Below are positions 27,226-37,165 of a DNA stretch of 64,000 nucleotides, piece after piece. How positions within the stretch are numbered: position 1 is the stretch's first letter; each line of letters starts with the position of its first letter. This stretch comes from Gammaproteobacteria bacterium (GTDB lineage: Bacteria; Pseudomonadota; Gammaproteobacteria; SZUA-229). The stretch is taken from contig JAPHRO010000027.1 in assembly GCA_026195895.1 (NCBI GenBank), forward strand, positions 1 to 64,000, written 5' to 3'. The translations under genes and the position numbers were made by a program. The notes beneath the pieces were generated by a model. The model was not told the DNA's origin, did not search any database, and was given only the letters and a program-made list of their open reading frames with translations.

Positions 27226-27702
27226 TTACAGATGGTATTTAAAGTTAAGCTGAATCGAATCAATATTATCACGCACCACATATTCACCGCGGATACTCAT
27301 CTTATCGTTCAGATCATAATCAACGCCGCCGCCAAACATCACGCCATCGTCATCGCCCAGATCAAGCCCCAGACGAGCCAGCCATCCCCAGGGGCCAGTA
27401 ATTGCATTATCAATAACATAGTTTACCCATAAACCACCTGAGTTGCCGCTGGAAAAACCATAATCCATATAGCCAAATTCAACAGACGAGTTTACATGCT
27501 CCATCAAATTGACCTTATCCAGATCATAAGCAGCAAAAAACTGATAACCAATTTCATCATCAACTGGACCACTTACCGAGTTACTGGAAATACCTGCACC
27601 TACAGAAAATTTAGTTTTGTCTAGCAGCGGCTGGTTTTCGTCAGCAAAAAGCGGCGTCGATACCAGGCTTAGCGTCAGTAAAGCGGGTAGAGTGTTTTTC
27701 AT
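27226..27702 (-). CDS. Small outer-membrane beta-barrel protein, YfaZ-like
   Basis: A 158-residue protein with a signal peptide (cleavage after LFA). The mature part alternates hydrophobic and polar residues in about eight strands and ends in LNFKYHL, an aromatic-rich outer-membrane C-terminus. It resembles YfaZ or opacity-type barrels; function is unknown. Monocistronic: a terminator follows and the FHA gene ends 16 bp upstream. Confidence 0.65.
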   Translation of the reverse strand: MKNTLPALLTLSLVSTPLFADENQPLLDKTKFSVGAGISSNSVSGPVDDEIGYQFFAAYDLDKVNLMEHVNSSVEFGYMDYGFSSGNSGGLWVNYVIDNAITGPWGWLARLGLDLGDDDGVMFGGGVDYDLNDKMSIRGEYVVRDNIDSIQLNFKYHL

Positions 27703-27718
27703 ATCCTGTCACCTTCAT

Positions 27719-28666
27719 TTATTTATTCGTAAATTTACGATCTGTCTCGATTAAAAATTCATCTAATGTCTGTGTCGCAGCCAGACGACCAAAGGGTGGT
27801 TTTATTTCAGCCGGGTATTCTGGATCCTGCCTGAACTCTGGCTGGTTTGCATAAACCACAAACCCGATCACCACTACCACCCCCCACGAAAATACATTTG
27901 CCAGCAATAAATTTTTCTTTTTTGAAACCATCAAGCACTTGCGCATGCTTGCATAAAACAGACCCGCTAACAATACACCCGCTGTGATATAGCTCAAAAC
28001 TTCGGCAACCAGAATACTGTTGGCATTAAAGGCGACATAATCAATAACATTACTCAGCAGGGTATCAAACAACACATAAACAATACTAACCGCCAGCAAG
28101 TAATGGAAATTGAGTTTGCGCTGTACAATAAACGCCAGCAACGCCCATAAAGAAGACCAGATTAAAACACCCCCAACCACTGCCAGTGAATCGGCTATCA
28201 ATTTCTCTATATGCACCTCTACACTCGAGGCCAGATACTCATTCATGGCATAACCTGAAACCAGCAGTGTAAGCAGGCTCCAGACAATCGCCAGGGATCG
28301 CAAGGCGGCTATGAAACTGGCTTTACCATGCAATACTTTTGCTGGTTCAATGGGGTGCTCAGGAGAGACAAAACGCAAGCGGGTTTTACCGACGACAAGA
28401 TAGTCTCCTGAGGCCAGATGTATTGGGTCCTGATTCGTCTGTTGTTCTGCATGGCGCTGTATGCCATTCATGCTTTCCAGATCTTTTACCAGCCAGCCGC
28501 CATTTTCATTTTTACTAACGATCAAATGCTCGGCACAAACATGAGGATCTGACAAAATAATATTATTGCCATAGCCCCGGCCAATCGTGACCGGAAAGTC
28601 AGCCACCGGATAATATGTCCTGTGCCCCCGGCTATGATCCTGCACTTCGATAATTAGTTGCGCCAC
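27719..28666 (-). CDS. FHA-domain membrane protein
   Basis: A 315-residue protein. An N-terminal forkhead-associated domain (residues 10-95; VTIGRGYGNNIILSD, the Arg/Ser/His phosphothreonine pocket, and SMNGIQ) faces the cytoplasm, followed by four or five membrane helices (about 125-265). FHA domains read phosphothreonine. The start overlaps the end of the protease gene by 13 bp, so the pair is co-translated and presumably works together across the inner membrane (inference). Confidence 0.85.
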   Translation of the reverse strand: MAQLIIEVQDHSRGHRTYYPVADFPVTIGRGYGNNIILSDPHVCAEHLIVSKNENGGWLVKDLESMNGIQRHAEQQTNQDPIHLASGDYLVVGKTRLRFVSPEHPIEPAKVLHGKASFIAALRSLAIVWSLLTLLVSGYAMNEYLASSVEVHIEKLIADSLAVVGGVLIWSSLWALLAFIVQRKLNFHYLLAVSIVYVLFDTLLSNVIDYVAFNANSILVAEVLSYITAGVLLAGLFYASMRKCLMVSKKKNLLLANVFSWGVVVVIGFVVYANQPEFRQDPEYPAEIKPPFGRLAATQTLDEFLIETDRKFTNK

Positions 28667-29925
28667 TCTATGGACTCCATATAACGTCGCGCGAACTTAA
28701 ATGCCATTTCTCGACTAACGCCGGTGGCGTTCATATTAACCAGCAAGCCTTTGCTGTTTTCGGAAACCTGCGCCATGGTCAAAGACAAATCGACCAGAGC
28801 ATCTAATTTCTTATAGCTCCGCAAACACATAGCAATCTTCCAGTCGTGACTGGCCAGCGTTACAAAGCGGGTATTACACTGATAATTATTTACATCTTCT
28901 TTAGATGCCTGATTGGTGCTGGAGCTGGCAGAAAATTTATTACTGTATAAAGTATAAAACTGGAATCGATTCAATTGCTGCGCATCATACCAGTCATAAC
29001 GAAAATCGATGGTGCCAGTATCAAAATCCGGGGAAACATAAATTTCGTCAGGACTGGTACAGGCAGTATAGGTATGCTCATAACGACGATCTTCCCTGTC
29101 ATCACTTTTGCCCCAGCATTTAAAATATGCAACCAGTTCTGCCGGCACCCTGAAATCACCCAGCCGCGTTTGTTGCCATTCTGCTGACAGGATGTCCTGC
29201 ATATATTGCTGTTGATTGTGAAATATTTGCCGGTGAATTTCACCGATATAATCGTGATTTACATTAGCTATCAATGCTCGCTCGAGTAGCATCTGGAGAT
29301 AAGATGCCGGTACTAGAAAACTCAAATCATTGCCTGCGGTAGACACATTCACGCCCACCACATGCCCCCGATCATTCAATGCCGGCCCACCGCTCATACC
29401 GGGATTCAATGAGCCTGAAAATAATATTTTTTCATAGAGGGATTTTTCCAGCAGGCCATTGTAGCTGCCATCAATAATACTCATGCCCAGGTCATGTGGA
29501 TTCCCCATGGCATAAAGCGGCGCTCCCTTGGACAATTTTTCAGACGACAACTGCAGAAAACCCTGTTCGCCAACATTGGCTGCAACAATTGCCAGGTCGT
29601 GAATCACATCCAGCGCCTTTATTTCCAGCTCACCTTTGCTGCCATCATGGGATAGATACTCAATACGGTAGCGTTTTGGATTTTGCACATACTCCGATAT
29701 CACATGGTAATTAGTCGCGATAAGCCCCTGTGCCGATACCTGAAAACCAGAACCGATAGAAGATTTTTTGTCTGATGCGACATCAATCACGCGGATCTGG
29801 TAGATTCGACTGAACATTGACCGATACATGCTCTCAGCCGTTAACGATTCAGCCGATAACGGAAAAATCACTGTCACTAAAACAAGGAATAATGCCAGGC
29901 CTGGCCGAAATTGCTGTAAGCGCAT
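28654..29925 (-). CDS. Exported trypsin-like serine protease
   Basis: A 423-residue protein with a signal peptide ending LSAES. The chymotrypsin-fold protease domain (about 30-210) has the triad His in ATNYHVISE, Asp in IHDLAIVA and Ser in GMSGGPALND. No PDZ domain follows; the C-terminal 200 residues are an unassigned beta-rich domain with cysteines. It is therefore not a standard DegP. The ATG at 29925 is chosen; the longer frame would need a TTG. It precedes the FHA gene in a two-gene operon. Confidence 0.87.
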   Translation of the reverse strand: MRLQQFRPGLALFLVLVTVIFPLSAESLTAESMYRSMFSRIYQIRVIDVASDKKSSIGSGFQVSAQGLIATNYHVISEYVQNPKRYRIEYLSHDGSKGELEIKALDVIHDLAIVAANVGEQGFLQLSSEKLSKGAPLYAMGNPHDLGMSIIDGSYNGLLEKSLYEKILFSGSLNPGMSGGPALNDRGHVVGVNVSTAGNDLSFLVPASYLQMLLERALIANVNHDYIGEIHRQIFHNQQQYMQDILSAEWQQTRLGDFRVPAELVAYFKCWGKSDDREDRRYEHTYTACTSPDEIYVSPDFDTGTIDFRYDWYDAQQLNRFQFYTLYSNKFSASSSTNQASKEDVNNYQCNTRFVTLASHDWKIAMCLRSYKKLDALVDLSLTMAQVSENSKGLLVNMNATGVSREMAFKFARRYMESIEWRN

Positions 29926-30084
29926 AATGATAAACAAACAGGCTCAAAACTGATGGTGAGTCTATAGTAACAAAGGCCTCCGGCTGTTCCCATGATTAAG
30001 GAACCTGTTCAACCGCCAGGCACTCTGTATAAGGCGTCTTCAATATTAACTAGATGATTATGAGGACAAAATCACTTTAAATTC

Positions 30085-30164
30085 ACCCCAGTTGACTCCA
30101 TATACAGTTAAACTAGCTATTATAAAGTTACTCCTGGTATAAACTGTATGACATATACTGGGGT
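30085..30164. repeat. Imperfect long inverted repeat upstream of prc
   Basis: ACCCCAGT-N9-ATACAGTT (30085-30109) is mirrored by AACTGTAT-N7-ACTGGGGT (30142-30164) around a 32-bp AT-rich centre. A second small dyad GGGTCA-N7-TGACCC follows (30161-30179). It could be a REP/MITE-like remnant or an mRNA structure in the prc leader. The 280-bp gap holds no gene. Confidence 0.55.
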
Positions 30165-30215
30165 CATATAAGCTGACCCTATATTGATGGACACCCACAT
30201 ATTTAACACAAGTCA

Positions 30216-32303
30216 TTGAATTTTATGAATTTATTTAGATTTTCCCTGATTATTCTAACAAGCCTGACCGTATCACTACATAGCTATGCGGCAATAAGCA
30301 CGTCTGCCCAGCTAACACCAAAAGCCGAACATGCGAAAACAACGGCCGAAATTGTCAGCCGCTTACGCCATCAACATTACCAACGCACCAAGGTGTTCCT
30401 TGATGACGGACTGTCCTCTACCGTGCTCGACCGTTATCTGGAAGACCTGGATCAGGATCATAACTATTTTCTGGCATCGGATATTGAGGAATTTGAAAAA
30501 TACCGATTCCTGCTGGACGACGCGTTTAAAACCGGCAATCTCAATCCTGCCTTCGTGATTTTTAATCGTTATCATCAACGCATTTCCGAACGCCTTAGCC
30601 ATCTAATGGCAACACTGGACAAAGGCATAGATAAGCTGAAATTCAGTGAAAACGACACTATTCAGGTAGAAAGAGATACCGCGCCCTGGGCAAAAACCAC
30701 CGATGAACTCGATCAGCTCTGGAAAAAACGCCTGAAAAATGATGTTCTCAATCTAAAACTTTCTGGCAAAGACATCGAAAAAATAGAAGAACTGTTGCGC
30801 AAACGCTATAACAATCAGTTAAAACGTATTGAGCAAACCAATGCAGAAGACGCATATCGTGTGTATATGAATGCACTCACCCTGAGCTATGATCCGCACA
30901 CCCAGTATTTTTCTCCACGGGCAACGGAGAATTTCAACATTCGCATGAAGCTGTCCCTTGAGGGTATAGGCGCCATGCTGCAATCTGAAGAGGATTACAC
31001 CAAAGTCACCCGCGTCATTGCAGCCGGCCCAGCCGACAAAGCTGGCGAGCTTAAAGCGAATGATAAAATTATCGGCGTTGGCCAGGGAGAAACAGGTGAA
31101 ATTGTTGATGTTATCGGCTGGCGGCTGGATGACGTTGTCGACCTGATTCGAGGCCCCAAAGACACGGTAGTTCGACTGGCGATCCTGCAGGGCAATGCAG
31201 CCAATAACCAGCAGAGCAAAACCATTGCCATTACCCGCGATACCGTAAAACTGGAAGAACAGGCCGCGAGCAAAAAGATTATTGATTTATCCAGTTATGG
31301 CCGAAAATATAAACTGGGCGTCATAGACATTCCTAAATTCTATATTGACTTTGATGCGGCCAGTGCGGGGGATCCAAATTATAAAAGCACTACCCGTGAC
31401 GTCAAAAAATTACTACAGGAATTGAAAGCAGAAAAAGTTGATGGCGTAGTGATTGATTTACGCGACAACGGCGGCGGCTCCCTGAAAGAGGTTAATGAGC
31501 TCACCGGCCTGTTTATTAAAAATGGCCCTACCGTTCAGGTGCGCGGAATTTCTGGTCGCATTTATATCAATGAAGATGAAGACAATGAAATCACTTATTC
31601 CGGTCCCCTGGCGGTGCTCGTCAATCGGCTCAGCGCTTCCGCATCAGAAATTTTTGCTGGCGCGATCCAGGATTACCGCAGAGGTATAGTTGTCGGTACA
31701 CAAACCTATGGCAAGGGCACCGTACAGGCGATGATGCCACTGCACCATGGACAGATAACCCTGACTCAGCAAAAGTTCTATCGCATTTCAGGTAACAGCA
31801 CGCAAAATCGTGGCGTGATTCCTGACATTAGCCTGCCATCACTTTATGATATTAATGAAATCGGTGAAAGCGCACTGGATGGTGCCTTGCCCTGGGATAC
31901 AATCCGCCCGGCAAAATACGCAAGCTACCCTGATTTTTCACAACTCATTCCACGGCTGGAATCTTTACATAAAAAACGCATTGAAAAAGATCCGGATTTT
32001 AACTATCTGATAGCAACCAATGAACTTATCGATCAACGTCGACAGTTAAAAGAAATATCGCTCAACGAAGATATTCGCCGTGCCGAGAAAAAAACACTGG
32101 AAGAAACTCAGTTGGCTTTGGAAAACAAACGTCGTCTGGAAAAAGGACTGAAACCCGTTGCCAGCCTGGACGATTTAGATAAAAAAGAAGACAAAACAGA
32201 AAACAAAAACAGCGATGATGAACCTGCCCCGCTGTTGACAGAAACAGCCCACATACTGGTTGATTTAATAAACCTTAATCAACCACAGTTCGCCAGGCAA
32301 TAA
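30216..32303 (+). CDS. prc: Tail-specific periplasmic protease Prc/Tsp
   Basis: A 695-residue S41A protease with a signal peptide (cleavage after SYA). Order: N-terminal helical DUF3340 region, PDZ domain (about 245-330; LSLEGIGAMLQSEEDY), and catalytic core with the Ser-Lys dyad in SASASEIF (about Ser475) and TYGKGTVQ (Lys500), then a C-terminal helical extension rich in charge. It degrades periplasmic proteins by their C-termini, including peptidoglycan hydrolases in E. coli and Pseudomonas. Size is that of Prc, not of the shorter CtpA. Confidence 0.95.
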   Translation: MNFMNLFRFSLIILTSLTVSLHSYAAISTSAQLTPKAEHAKTTAEIVSRLRHQHYQRTKVFLDDGLSSTVLDRYLEDLDQDHNYFLASDIEEFEKYRFLLDDAFKTGNLNPAFVIFNRYHQRISERLSHLMATLDKGIDKLKFSENDTIQVERDTAPWAKTTDELDQLWKKRLKNDVLNLKLSGKDIEKIEELLRKRYNNQLKRIEQTNAEDAYRVYMNALTLSYDPHTQYFSPRATENFNIRMKLSLEGIGAMLQSEEDYTKVTRVIAAGPADKAGELKANDKIIGVGQGETGEIVDVIGWRLDDVVDLIRGPKDTVVRLAILQGNAANNQQSKTIAITRDTVKLEEQAASKKIIDLSSYGRKYKLGVIDIPKFYIDFDAASAGDPNYKSTTRDVKKLLQELKAEKVDGVVIDLRDNGGGSLKEVNELTGLFIKNGPTVQVRGISGRIYINEDEDNEITYSGPLAVLVNRLSASASEIFAGAIQDYRRGIVVGTQTYGKGTVQAMMPLHHGQITLTQQKFYRISGNSTQNRGVIPDISLPSLYDINEIGESALDGALPWDTIRPAKYASYPDFSQLIPRLESLHKKRIEKDPDFNYLIATNELIDQRRQLKEISLNEDIRRAEKKTLEETQLALENKRRLEKGLKPVASLDDLDKKEDKTENKNSDDEPAPLLTETAHILVDLINLNQPQFARQ

Positions 32304-32355
32304 AGTATTGTCAATTGCAAGGTTAGGATATCTATATATTTTTAGCCTTGCGATC

Positions 32356-33111
32356 TCAATGCAAACTATCTTCGTCACCCCATAATTTACTGTATTTTTC
32401 CATGACGTCTCGAACATGGTCTGGATAACCAATAATATCCATTTGCTGCATACCTTCCTGGAAAAACTGACGCGCATCCGCCGGAATATTTTTTACCAGT
32501 TGTTCAAACACCTGCTCCATAACCTCAGCACTATGACTGCGTGTTGCCACTATACCCCAGTTCAAATTTAAAATACGCCACGGACGCATGGGATTGGTTG
32601 CCTCAATATCCTGACGTATATCATCAGACACGCTCGATATAATTCTGTTGATTGCATCGCATAAAATTATGAGCTCATCAGACTGTTTCAACTCATTGGC
32701 ATAACTGGCAACCGCATTGACTACAATATCCAGCTTATTAATTTTTCCACCATGGCTCGCCAGCCATAATGCAACAGGTAAAGACAGGCGATGCAGCATC
32801 AGCATTTCAGACTGTAAGCCCTTATTTGCCGCAATTATTGAAATTTCATCCAGTAAATTTAGTGCATAGTCTCCAATTTGAGACACGTCAGCTTCTGTTA
32901 AAGGCGCGATAGAACTGCTGCTCTTATCGGCATCAGCTCGCTGCATGATTTCGATAGTGCTTTCCATCGCCGCTATCATCTGTCGGGCAGATGCTGAGCT
33001 ATTGTCATTAACTGACTGCAAACTTAATAGAATAGTTTTAACGGTATCAGCAAAAATAGATTTATACTGAGCGGGATTAAAATCCAGAAAATTCATATAA
33101 TATTTACTCAT
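32356..33111 (-). CDS. Conserved hypothetical helical protein
   Basis: A 251-residue protein, almost entirely helical, without signal peptide or membrane segment. The N-terminal half is rich in Ser/Ala and the C-terminal half contains NWGIVATRSHSAEVM and an FFQEGMQQMD segment. I do not recognise it. It is divergent from the cardiolipin-synthase-like gene across 32 bp, so the two share a promoter region. The start may be the second Met (MNFLDF). Confidence 0.75.
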   Translation of the reverse strand: MSKYYMNFLDFNPAQYKSIFADTVKTILLSLQSVNDNSSASARQMIAAMESTIEIMQRADADKSSSSIAPLTEADVSQIGDYALNLLDEISIIAANKGLQSEMLMLHRLSLPVALWLASHGGKINKLDIVVNAVASYANELKQSDELIILCDAINRIISSVSDDIRQDIEATNPMRPWRILNLNWGIVATRSHSAEVMEQVFEQLVKNIPADARQFFQEGMQQMDIIGYPDHVRDVMEKYSKLWGDEDSLH

Positions 33112-33143
33112 TATGGTTATTAATTAATACTTTAAGCAAAACT

Positions 33144-34343
33144 TTGAAAAAACCGCACAACAAATACCGTTTTCCCTGGCAGACTGACAACCATTTTGAA
33201 TTATTGATTGATGGCCCGGTATTTTTCCCCACCATGTTAGATGCAATCAGCCAGGCCGAACATTATATCCTGCTCGAAATGTACCTGGTAAGCCCCGGCA
33301 CAGTTAGCCAACGTTTTATTACAGCCCTTTGCGAAGCGGCTAATCGCGGTGTTTCGGTCTATATTTTACTGGATGCTTATGGATCACGTAGCCTGAATAC
33401 CTTCATTTTAAATAAGATCACCAATTGCGGCATCAATTTATGTTTTTACAATCCTCTGCAACTAAATAATCACCAACTCATGCTATTTAGAGATCATCGA
33501 AAATTACTGGTTATCGACGGCCAGACAGCGTTCGTTGGTGGTGCCGGTCTGATAGATGAGTTTGATTCCGCCAAAAGCCCGCAACTTAACTGGCGCGAGA
33601 ATATGGTTAAGATTCAGGGCAGCAATGTATTACAATGGCAGTTGCTATTTACAGACAACTGGGGTCACTGGTCAACGGAATCGATTAGCCTCAAACAGAC
33701 AGCCCCTGACTCAACTGATTATGACCAATACGGCCGGGTTACCATGACCTCCGGCCCCAGATTACTGGAAATAAAGCGCTCATTTATCAATCATGTGCGC
33801 AATGCCAAACAACATGTGTGGATGTCTACCGCCTATTTTACGCCTTCAGGAAAATTACGCCGCTCCTTATGTCGCTCCGCAAGAAACGGCATTGATGTTC
33901 GATTGCTTATTCCAGGCCCTATAACCGATCACCCAATGGCACGGTATCTGGCGCAAAGCCACTACTCCAGATTACTAAGGCATGGGGTGCGTATATTCGA
34001 GTATCAACCACGTTTTATGCACGCCAAACTGGTATTATGCGACAACTGGGTATCTCTGGGATCCTGCAATATTGATCGCTGGAATTTACGCTGGAATCTG
34101 GATGCCAATCAGGAAATTAATGATGCCACGTTTACGGCGTCGGTTATCCAGATGTTTGAAAATGATTTTTCTCAGAGTATTGAGATAATACTGGATGACT
34201 GGAAAAAAAGATCCTGGAAAAATAAAATACGCATCTTTTTCTGGGCAAAAATTCTGCGACTTACAGATATTATCCTGACTCGACTGAAAATTATTCGGCA
34301 ATGGGAAAAACTACAGTACCGCAAATCAAAGGCTAAAAAATGA
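33144..34343 (+). CDS. Phospholipase D-family cardiolipin synthase (ClsB-like)
   Basis: A 399-residue enzyme with two HKD motifs: DHRKLLVIDGQTAFVGG in the first half and MHAKLVLCDNWVSLGSCNID in the second. It lacks N-terminal membrane helices, as ClsB does, and ends in a basic amphipathic tail. Expected reaction: condensing phosphatidylglycerol with another phospholipid to cardiolipin. The start codon is TTG (33144); no in-frame ATG precedes the conserved FFPTML. Overlaps gloA by 4 bp. Confidence 0.87.
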   Translation: MKKPHNKYRFPWQTDNHFELLIDGPVFFPTMLDAISQAEHYILLEMYLVSPGTVSQRFITALCEAANRGVSVYILLDAYGSRSLNTFILNKITNCGINLCFYNPLQLNNHQLMLFRDHRKLLVIDGQTAFVGGAGLIDEFDSAKSPQLNWRENMVKIQGSNVLQWQLLFTDNWGHWSTESISLKQTAPDSTDYDQYGRVTMTSGPRLLEIKRSFINHVRNAKQHVWMSTAYFTPSGKLRRSLCRSARNGIDVRLLIPGPITDHPMARYLAQSHYSRLLRHGVRIFEYQPRFMHAKLVLCDNWVSLGSCNIDRWNLRWNLDANQEINDATFTASVIQMFENDFSQSIEIILDDWKKRSWKNKIRIFFWAKILRLTDIILTRLKIIRQWEKLQYRKSKAKK

Positions 34344-34726
34344 GACTTCTACATACCATGCTGCGTGTTGGCAATCTTGATAAATCAATACAGTTTTATA
34401 CCGAAGTACTGAACATGAAACTGCTGCGCCAAAAAGATTATCCCGATGGAAAATTTACCTTGGCATTCATCGGCTATGGTGACGAAGCAGACAACACGGT
34501 TATTGAACTCACCCACAACTGGGACACAGAGCAATATGATTTAGGCAATGGCTTTGGCCATCTGGCAATAGAAGTCGATGACGTTTACCAGTCCACCAGG
34601 CTTATCAAACAGCGTGGCGGAAAGATAATTCGTGATGCTGGCCCGATGAATGCAGGCACCACCATCATTGCCTTCGTTGAGGATCCGGATGGTTATCAGA
34701 TTGAGTTACTAGGATCGAAGTCCTAG
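34340..34726 (+). CDS. gloA: Lactoylglutathione lyase (glyoxalase I)
   Basis: A 128-residue metalloenzyme converting the methylglyoxal-glutathione adduct to S-lactoylglutathione. RLLHTMLRVGNLDKSIQFY with the first His, ELTHNW with Glu, GFGHLAIEVDD and the final Glu near YQIELLG give the metal set. Length and ends match E. coli GloA. The ATGA start overlaps the stop of the cls-like gene. Confidence 0.96.
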   Translation: MRLLHTMLRVGNLDKSIQFYTEVLNMKLLRQKDYPDGKFTLAFIGYGDEADNTVIELTHNWDTEQYDLGNGFGHLAIEVDDVYQSTRLIKQRGGKIIRDAGPMNAGTTIIAFVEDPDGYQIELLGSKS

Positions 34727-34757
34727 CAATATAAACAGCAGGTACAGGACCTGACCA

Positions 34758-35942
34758 CTATTCGACTTTTACCAAATTAACGTCAGTCACCCGGTTACGT
34801 CCTGCTCGCTTGCTTTCATATAAACATTTGTCCGCAGCACTAACCAGCACACTACTAAGCTGGCCAAATTCAGCAATCGTAGTTGCTACGCCAATGCTGA
34901 TTGTGATCCAGGGGCTCACATCTTCCCGGCCGGCCTGAATGCGTGCTTCTTCTACTGCTCGGCGTAAACGCTCGGCCATTAAGCGCGCATTTTCGGCATT
35001 GGTATTAGGCAACACCATGACAAATTCTTCCCCGCCATAGCGTGCTGTAAAATCACTGGCTCGTTTAAGCTGACCACCTAAAATTTGGGCAATTGAATAT
35101 AAACAGATATCGCCCATCTGATGCCCGTATTTATCGTTGTAGGCTTTAAAGAAATCAATATCGAGCATCAATAAACTGATCGGCGTATAGTCGCGCATAC
35201 TGCGTTTCCATTCTTCTTCCATGATCATGTCAAAATAACGCCGGTTATATAATCCTGTCAATCCATCGATAATTGATAACCGGGAAACATATTTATATCG
35301 CTGACTGGATAACCGAATAACAAACAAGGCAACAATAATACTAATTACAAAAAATATAGCGGTTATTATTAATATTTTTTTTCGTGATTGCTTGTAAGCA
35401 CTCACTTCCTTCTGGTATTGATTTCGTTGCAAACCCACCATTTTATCAAGAATGGCGATGACTTTAGCAATAGCCTTTCGGCCATCTTCATGAATTGCAT
35501 CGATATCACCTGGGGGAAGATTGCCCTGCAATAAAGCATTCACCAGATTATTATTGTAGGGTTCAGCATAGTTAACCGCTTCATCAAGCAATTTAAATTC
35601 TAGCTGCATTTCAGTAGACATATCCATTTGCATAATCTGTTCACGCGCGCTGGCATAGCGTCCTGCCATATTAAAAAACTTCAGCGACTCATTCTCGCGT
35701 TCGAACACATCATCCATATTCAGCATGCGTTGTACAATCAGCTCACGCCCACGAATAGCATCGCGCATAATATGGGTGAGTTCAGACTGCTCGGCGCCTT
35801 GCTCAACCAGTTTGAAAGCCGATTGATTCCAGTCGTCCAGTTGCCACAGCACTAACAAAACAATGGTAAAGCTAATGAGTAAGACCGCACCAAAACCGTA
35901 GGAGGTCAACGATGTTATCTGATTTTTAAACAGTCGAAACAT
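34758..35942 (-). CDS. Membrane diguanylate cyclase (GGDEF)
   Basis: A 394-residue enzyme making c-di-GMP. The N-terminal membrane helix (about 12-32), periplasmic helical sensor region and second helix (190-210) are followed by a GGDEF domain with active site GGEEF and an inhibitory RxxD I-site (RASD) exactly five residues before it. Both are intact, so it should be active and product-inhibited. No EAL domain. Stands alone between gloA and rnd. Confidence 0.94.
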   Translation of the reverse strand: MFRLFKNQITSLTSYGFGAVLLISFTIVLLVLWQLDDWNQSAFKLVEQGAEQSELTHIMRDAIRGRELIVQRMLNMDDVFERENESLKFFNMAGRYASAREQIMQMDMSTEMQLEFKLLDEAVNYAEPYNNNLVNALLQGNLPPGDIDAIHEDGRKAIAKVIAILDKMVGLQRNQYQKEVSAYKQSRKKILIITAIFFVISIIVALFVIRLSSQRYKYVSRLSIIDGLTGLYNRRYFDMIMEEEWKRSMRDYTPISLLMLDIDFFKAYNDKYGHQMGDICLYSIAQILGGQLKRASDFTARYGGEEFVMVLPNTNAENARLMAERLRRAVEEARIQAGREDVSPWITISIGVATTIAEFGQLSSVLVSAADKCLYESKRAGRNRVTDVNLVKVE

Positions 35943-36013
35943 TTAATAAATTTTTCCCCCAATTATCTGTACAATATAGCCTGTTTTCTTAAGTAGTGTG
36001 GACTTCTGTCGCA

Positions 36014-37165
36014 ATGGATATATTGTTTATTGATAACAGTGAAACGCTGGCACTGGCCTGTGACCAGTTCAGGCTAAGCCCATTCCTTTGCGTAGATACC
36101 GAATTTCATCGCGAAACCACTTACTACCCGGAGCTGGCACTAATTCAGATTTCAAATGGCCAGCAAACCATTTGCGTCGACCCGCTTGCTCTGCACAACC
36201 TGAAACCATTACTGGCCTTACTGGGCAATCCTGAAATCATGAAAGTTTTTCATGCCTCACAACAGGATATCGAAATATTTCATCACCAGTTCGGCATCCT
36301 GCCCGCGCCCTTGTTCGATACCCAGATTGCCGCCGGTTTACTTGGCTATGGTGAGCAAATTGGTTATGCCCCGTTGATGAAAAATCTGCTCAATGTCGAC
36401 ATCGATAAATCACTGACGCGAACAGACTGGATGAAAAGACCGCTCAACAACAAACAAATTCAGTATGCCGCCAGCGATGTTTATTACCTGGCCAAAGCTT
36501 ATCCAGTGATTGAAAAAAGACTGAAAGAACTGAACCGACTGGACTGGCTGAAAGGTGATTTTTCAAAACTTTGCACACCGGCCAACTATAAGACCGATAC
36601 GCACAATATCTGGAAGAAAACCAAAGGCAATCAAAGCCTGCGCGGCCAGCAGCTTGCGGTGTTACAGGCGGTGGCGGCCTGTCGTGAAGAAATGGCGCAA
36701 CAGAAAAACAGACCCCGGCGCCGGGTATTGCCGGATGACGCACTCATTGATATCGCCAAACAAAAACCTGACACCGTCGAGAAAATTCTGGCGCTGCGGA
36801 CATTAAAAAATAGTCGCCTGTCCAAATCTGATGCCGAACAATTCCTGCTCAGGATCCAGCAGGGTTTGCGCCTGGCCAAAGACCACTGGCCACATCATCC
36901 AGTTAAGACAAAACTCACCCTGCCGGAAGATGCGCTGGTCGACAGCTTAATGGGGTTATTAAAATTAATGGCCCATAAACACCACATATCACCTGCCATT
37001 CTGGCCACGCGCAAAGAGCTGGAAGCCCTGATGCGGGGTGAAGACAAGCTGCCTTTATTGACCGGCTGGCGCTATGCCCATGCAGGCCAGGAGCTGGTTA
37101 AATACCTGGATGGCCATCTTTGTCTGAGCGCACAATCCGATAAATTAATCAGCGAGGAAAAATGA
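36014..37165 (+). CDS. rnd: Ribonuclease D
   Basis: A 383-residue 3'-5' exoribonuclease for tRNA 3' maturation. DEDDy motifs: CVDTEFHRETTYYPEL, FHASQQDIEIF and YAASDVYYLAK with the catalytic Tyr. An HRDC domain follows (VLPDDALIDIAKQKP). The ATG at 36014 begins MDILFID, the usual start; the open frame extends further upstream only in non-coding leader. Overlaps the next gene by 4 bp. Confidence 0.96.
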   Translation: MDILFIDNSETLALACDQFRLSPFLCVDTEFHRETTYYPELALIQISNGQQTICVDPLALHNLKPLLALLGNPEIMKVFHASQQDIEIFHHQFGILPAPLFDTQIAAGLLGYGEQIGYAPLMKNLLNVDIDKSLTRTDWMKRPLNNKQIQYAASDVYYLAKAYPVIEKRLKELNRLDWLKGDFSKLCTPANYKTDTHNIWKKTKGNQSLRGQQLAVLQAVAACREEMAQQKNRPRRRVLPDDALIDIAKQKPDTVEKILALRTLKNSRLSKSDAEQFLLRIQQGLRLAKDHWPHHPVKTKLTLPEDALVDSLMGLLKLMAHKHHISPAILATRKELEALMRGEDKLPLLTGWRYAHAGQELVKYLDGHLCLSAQSDKLISEEK

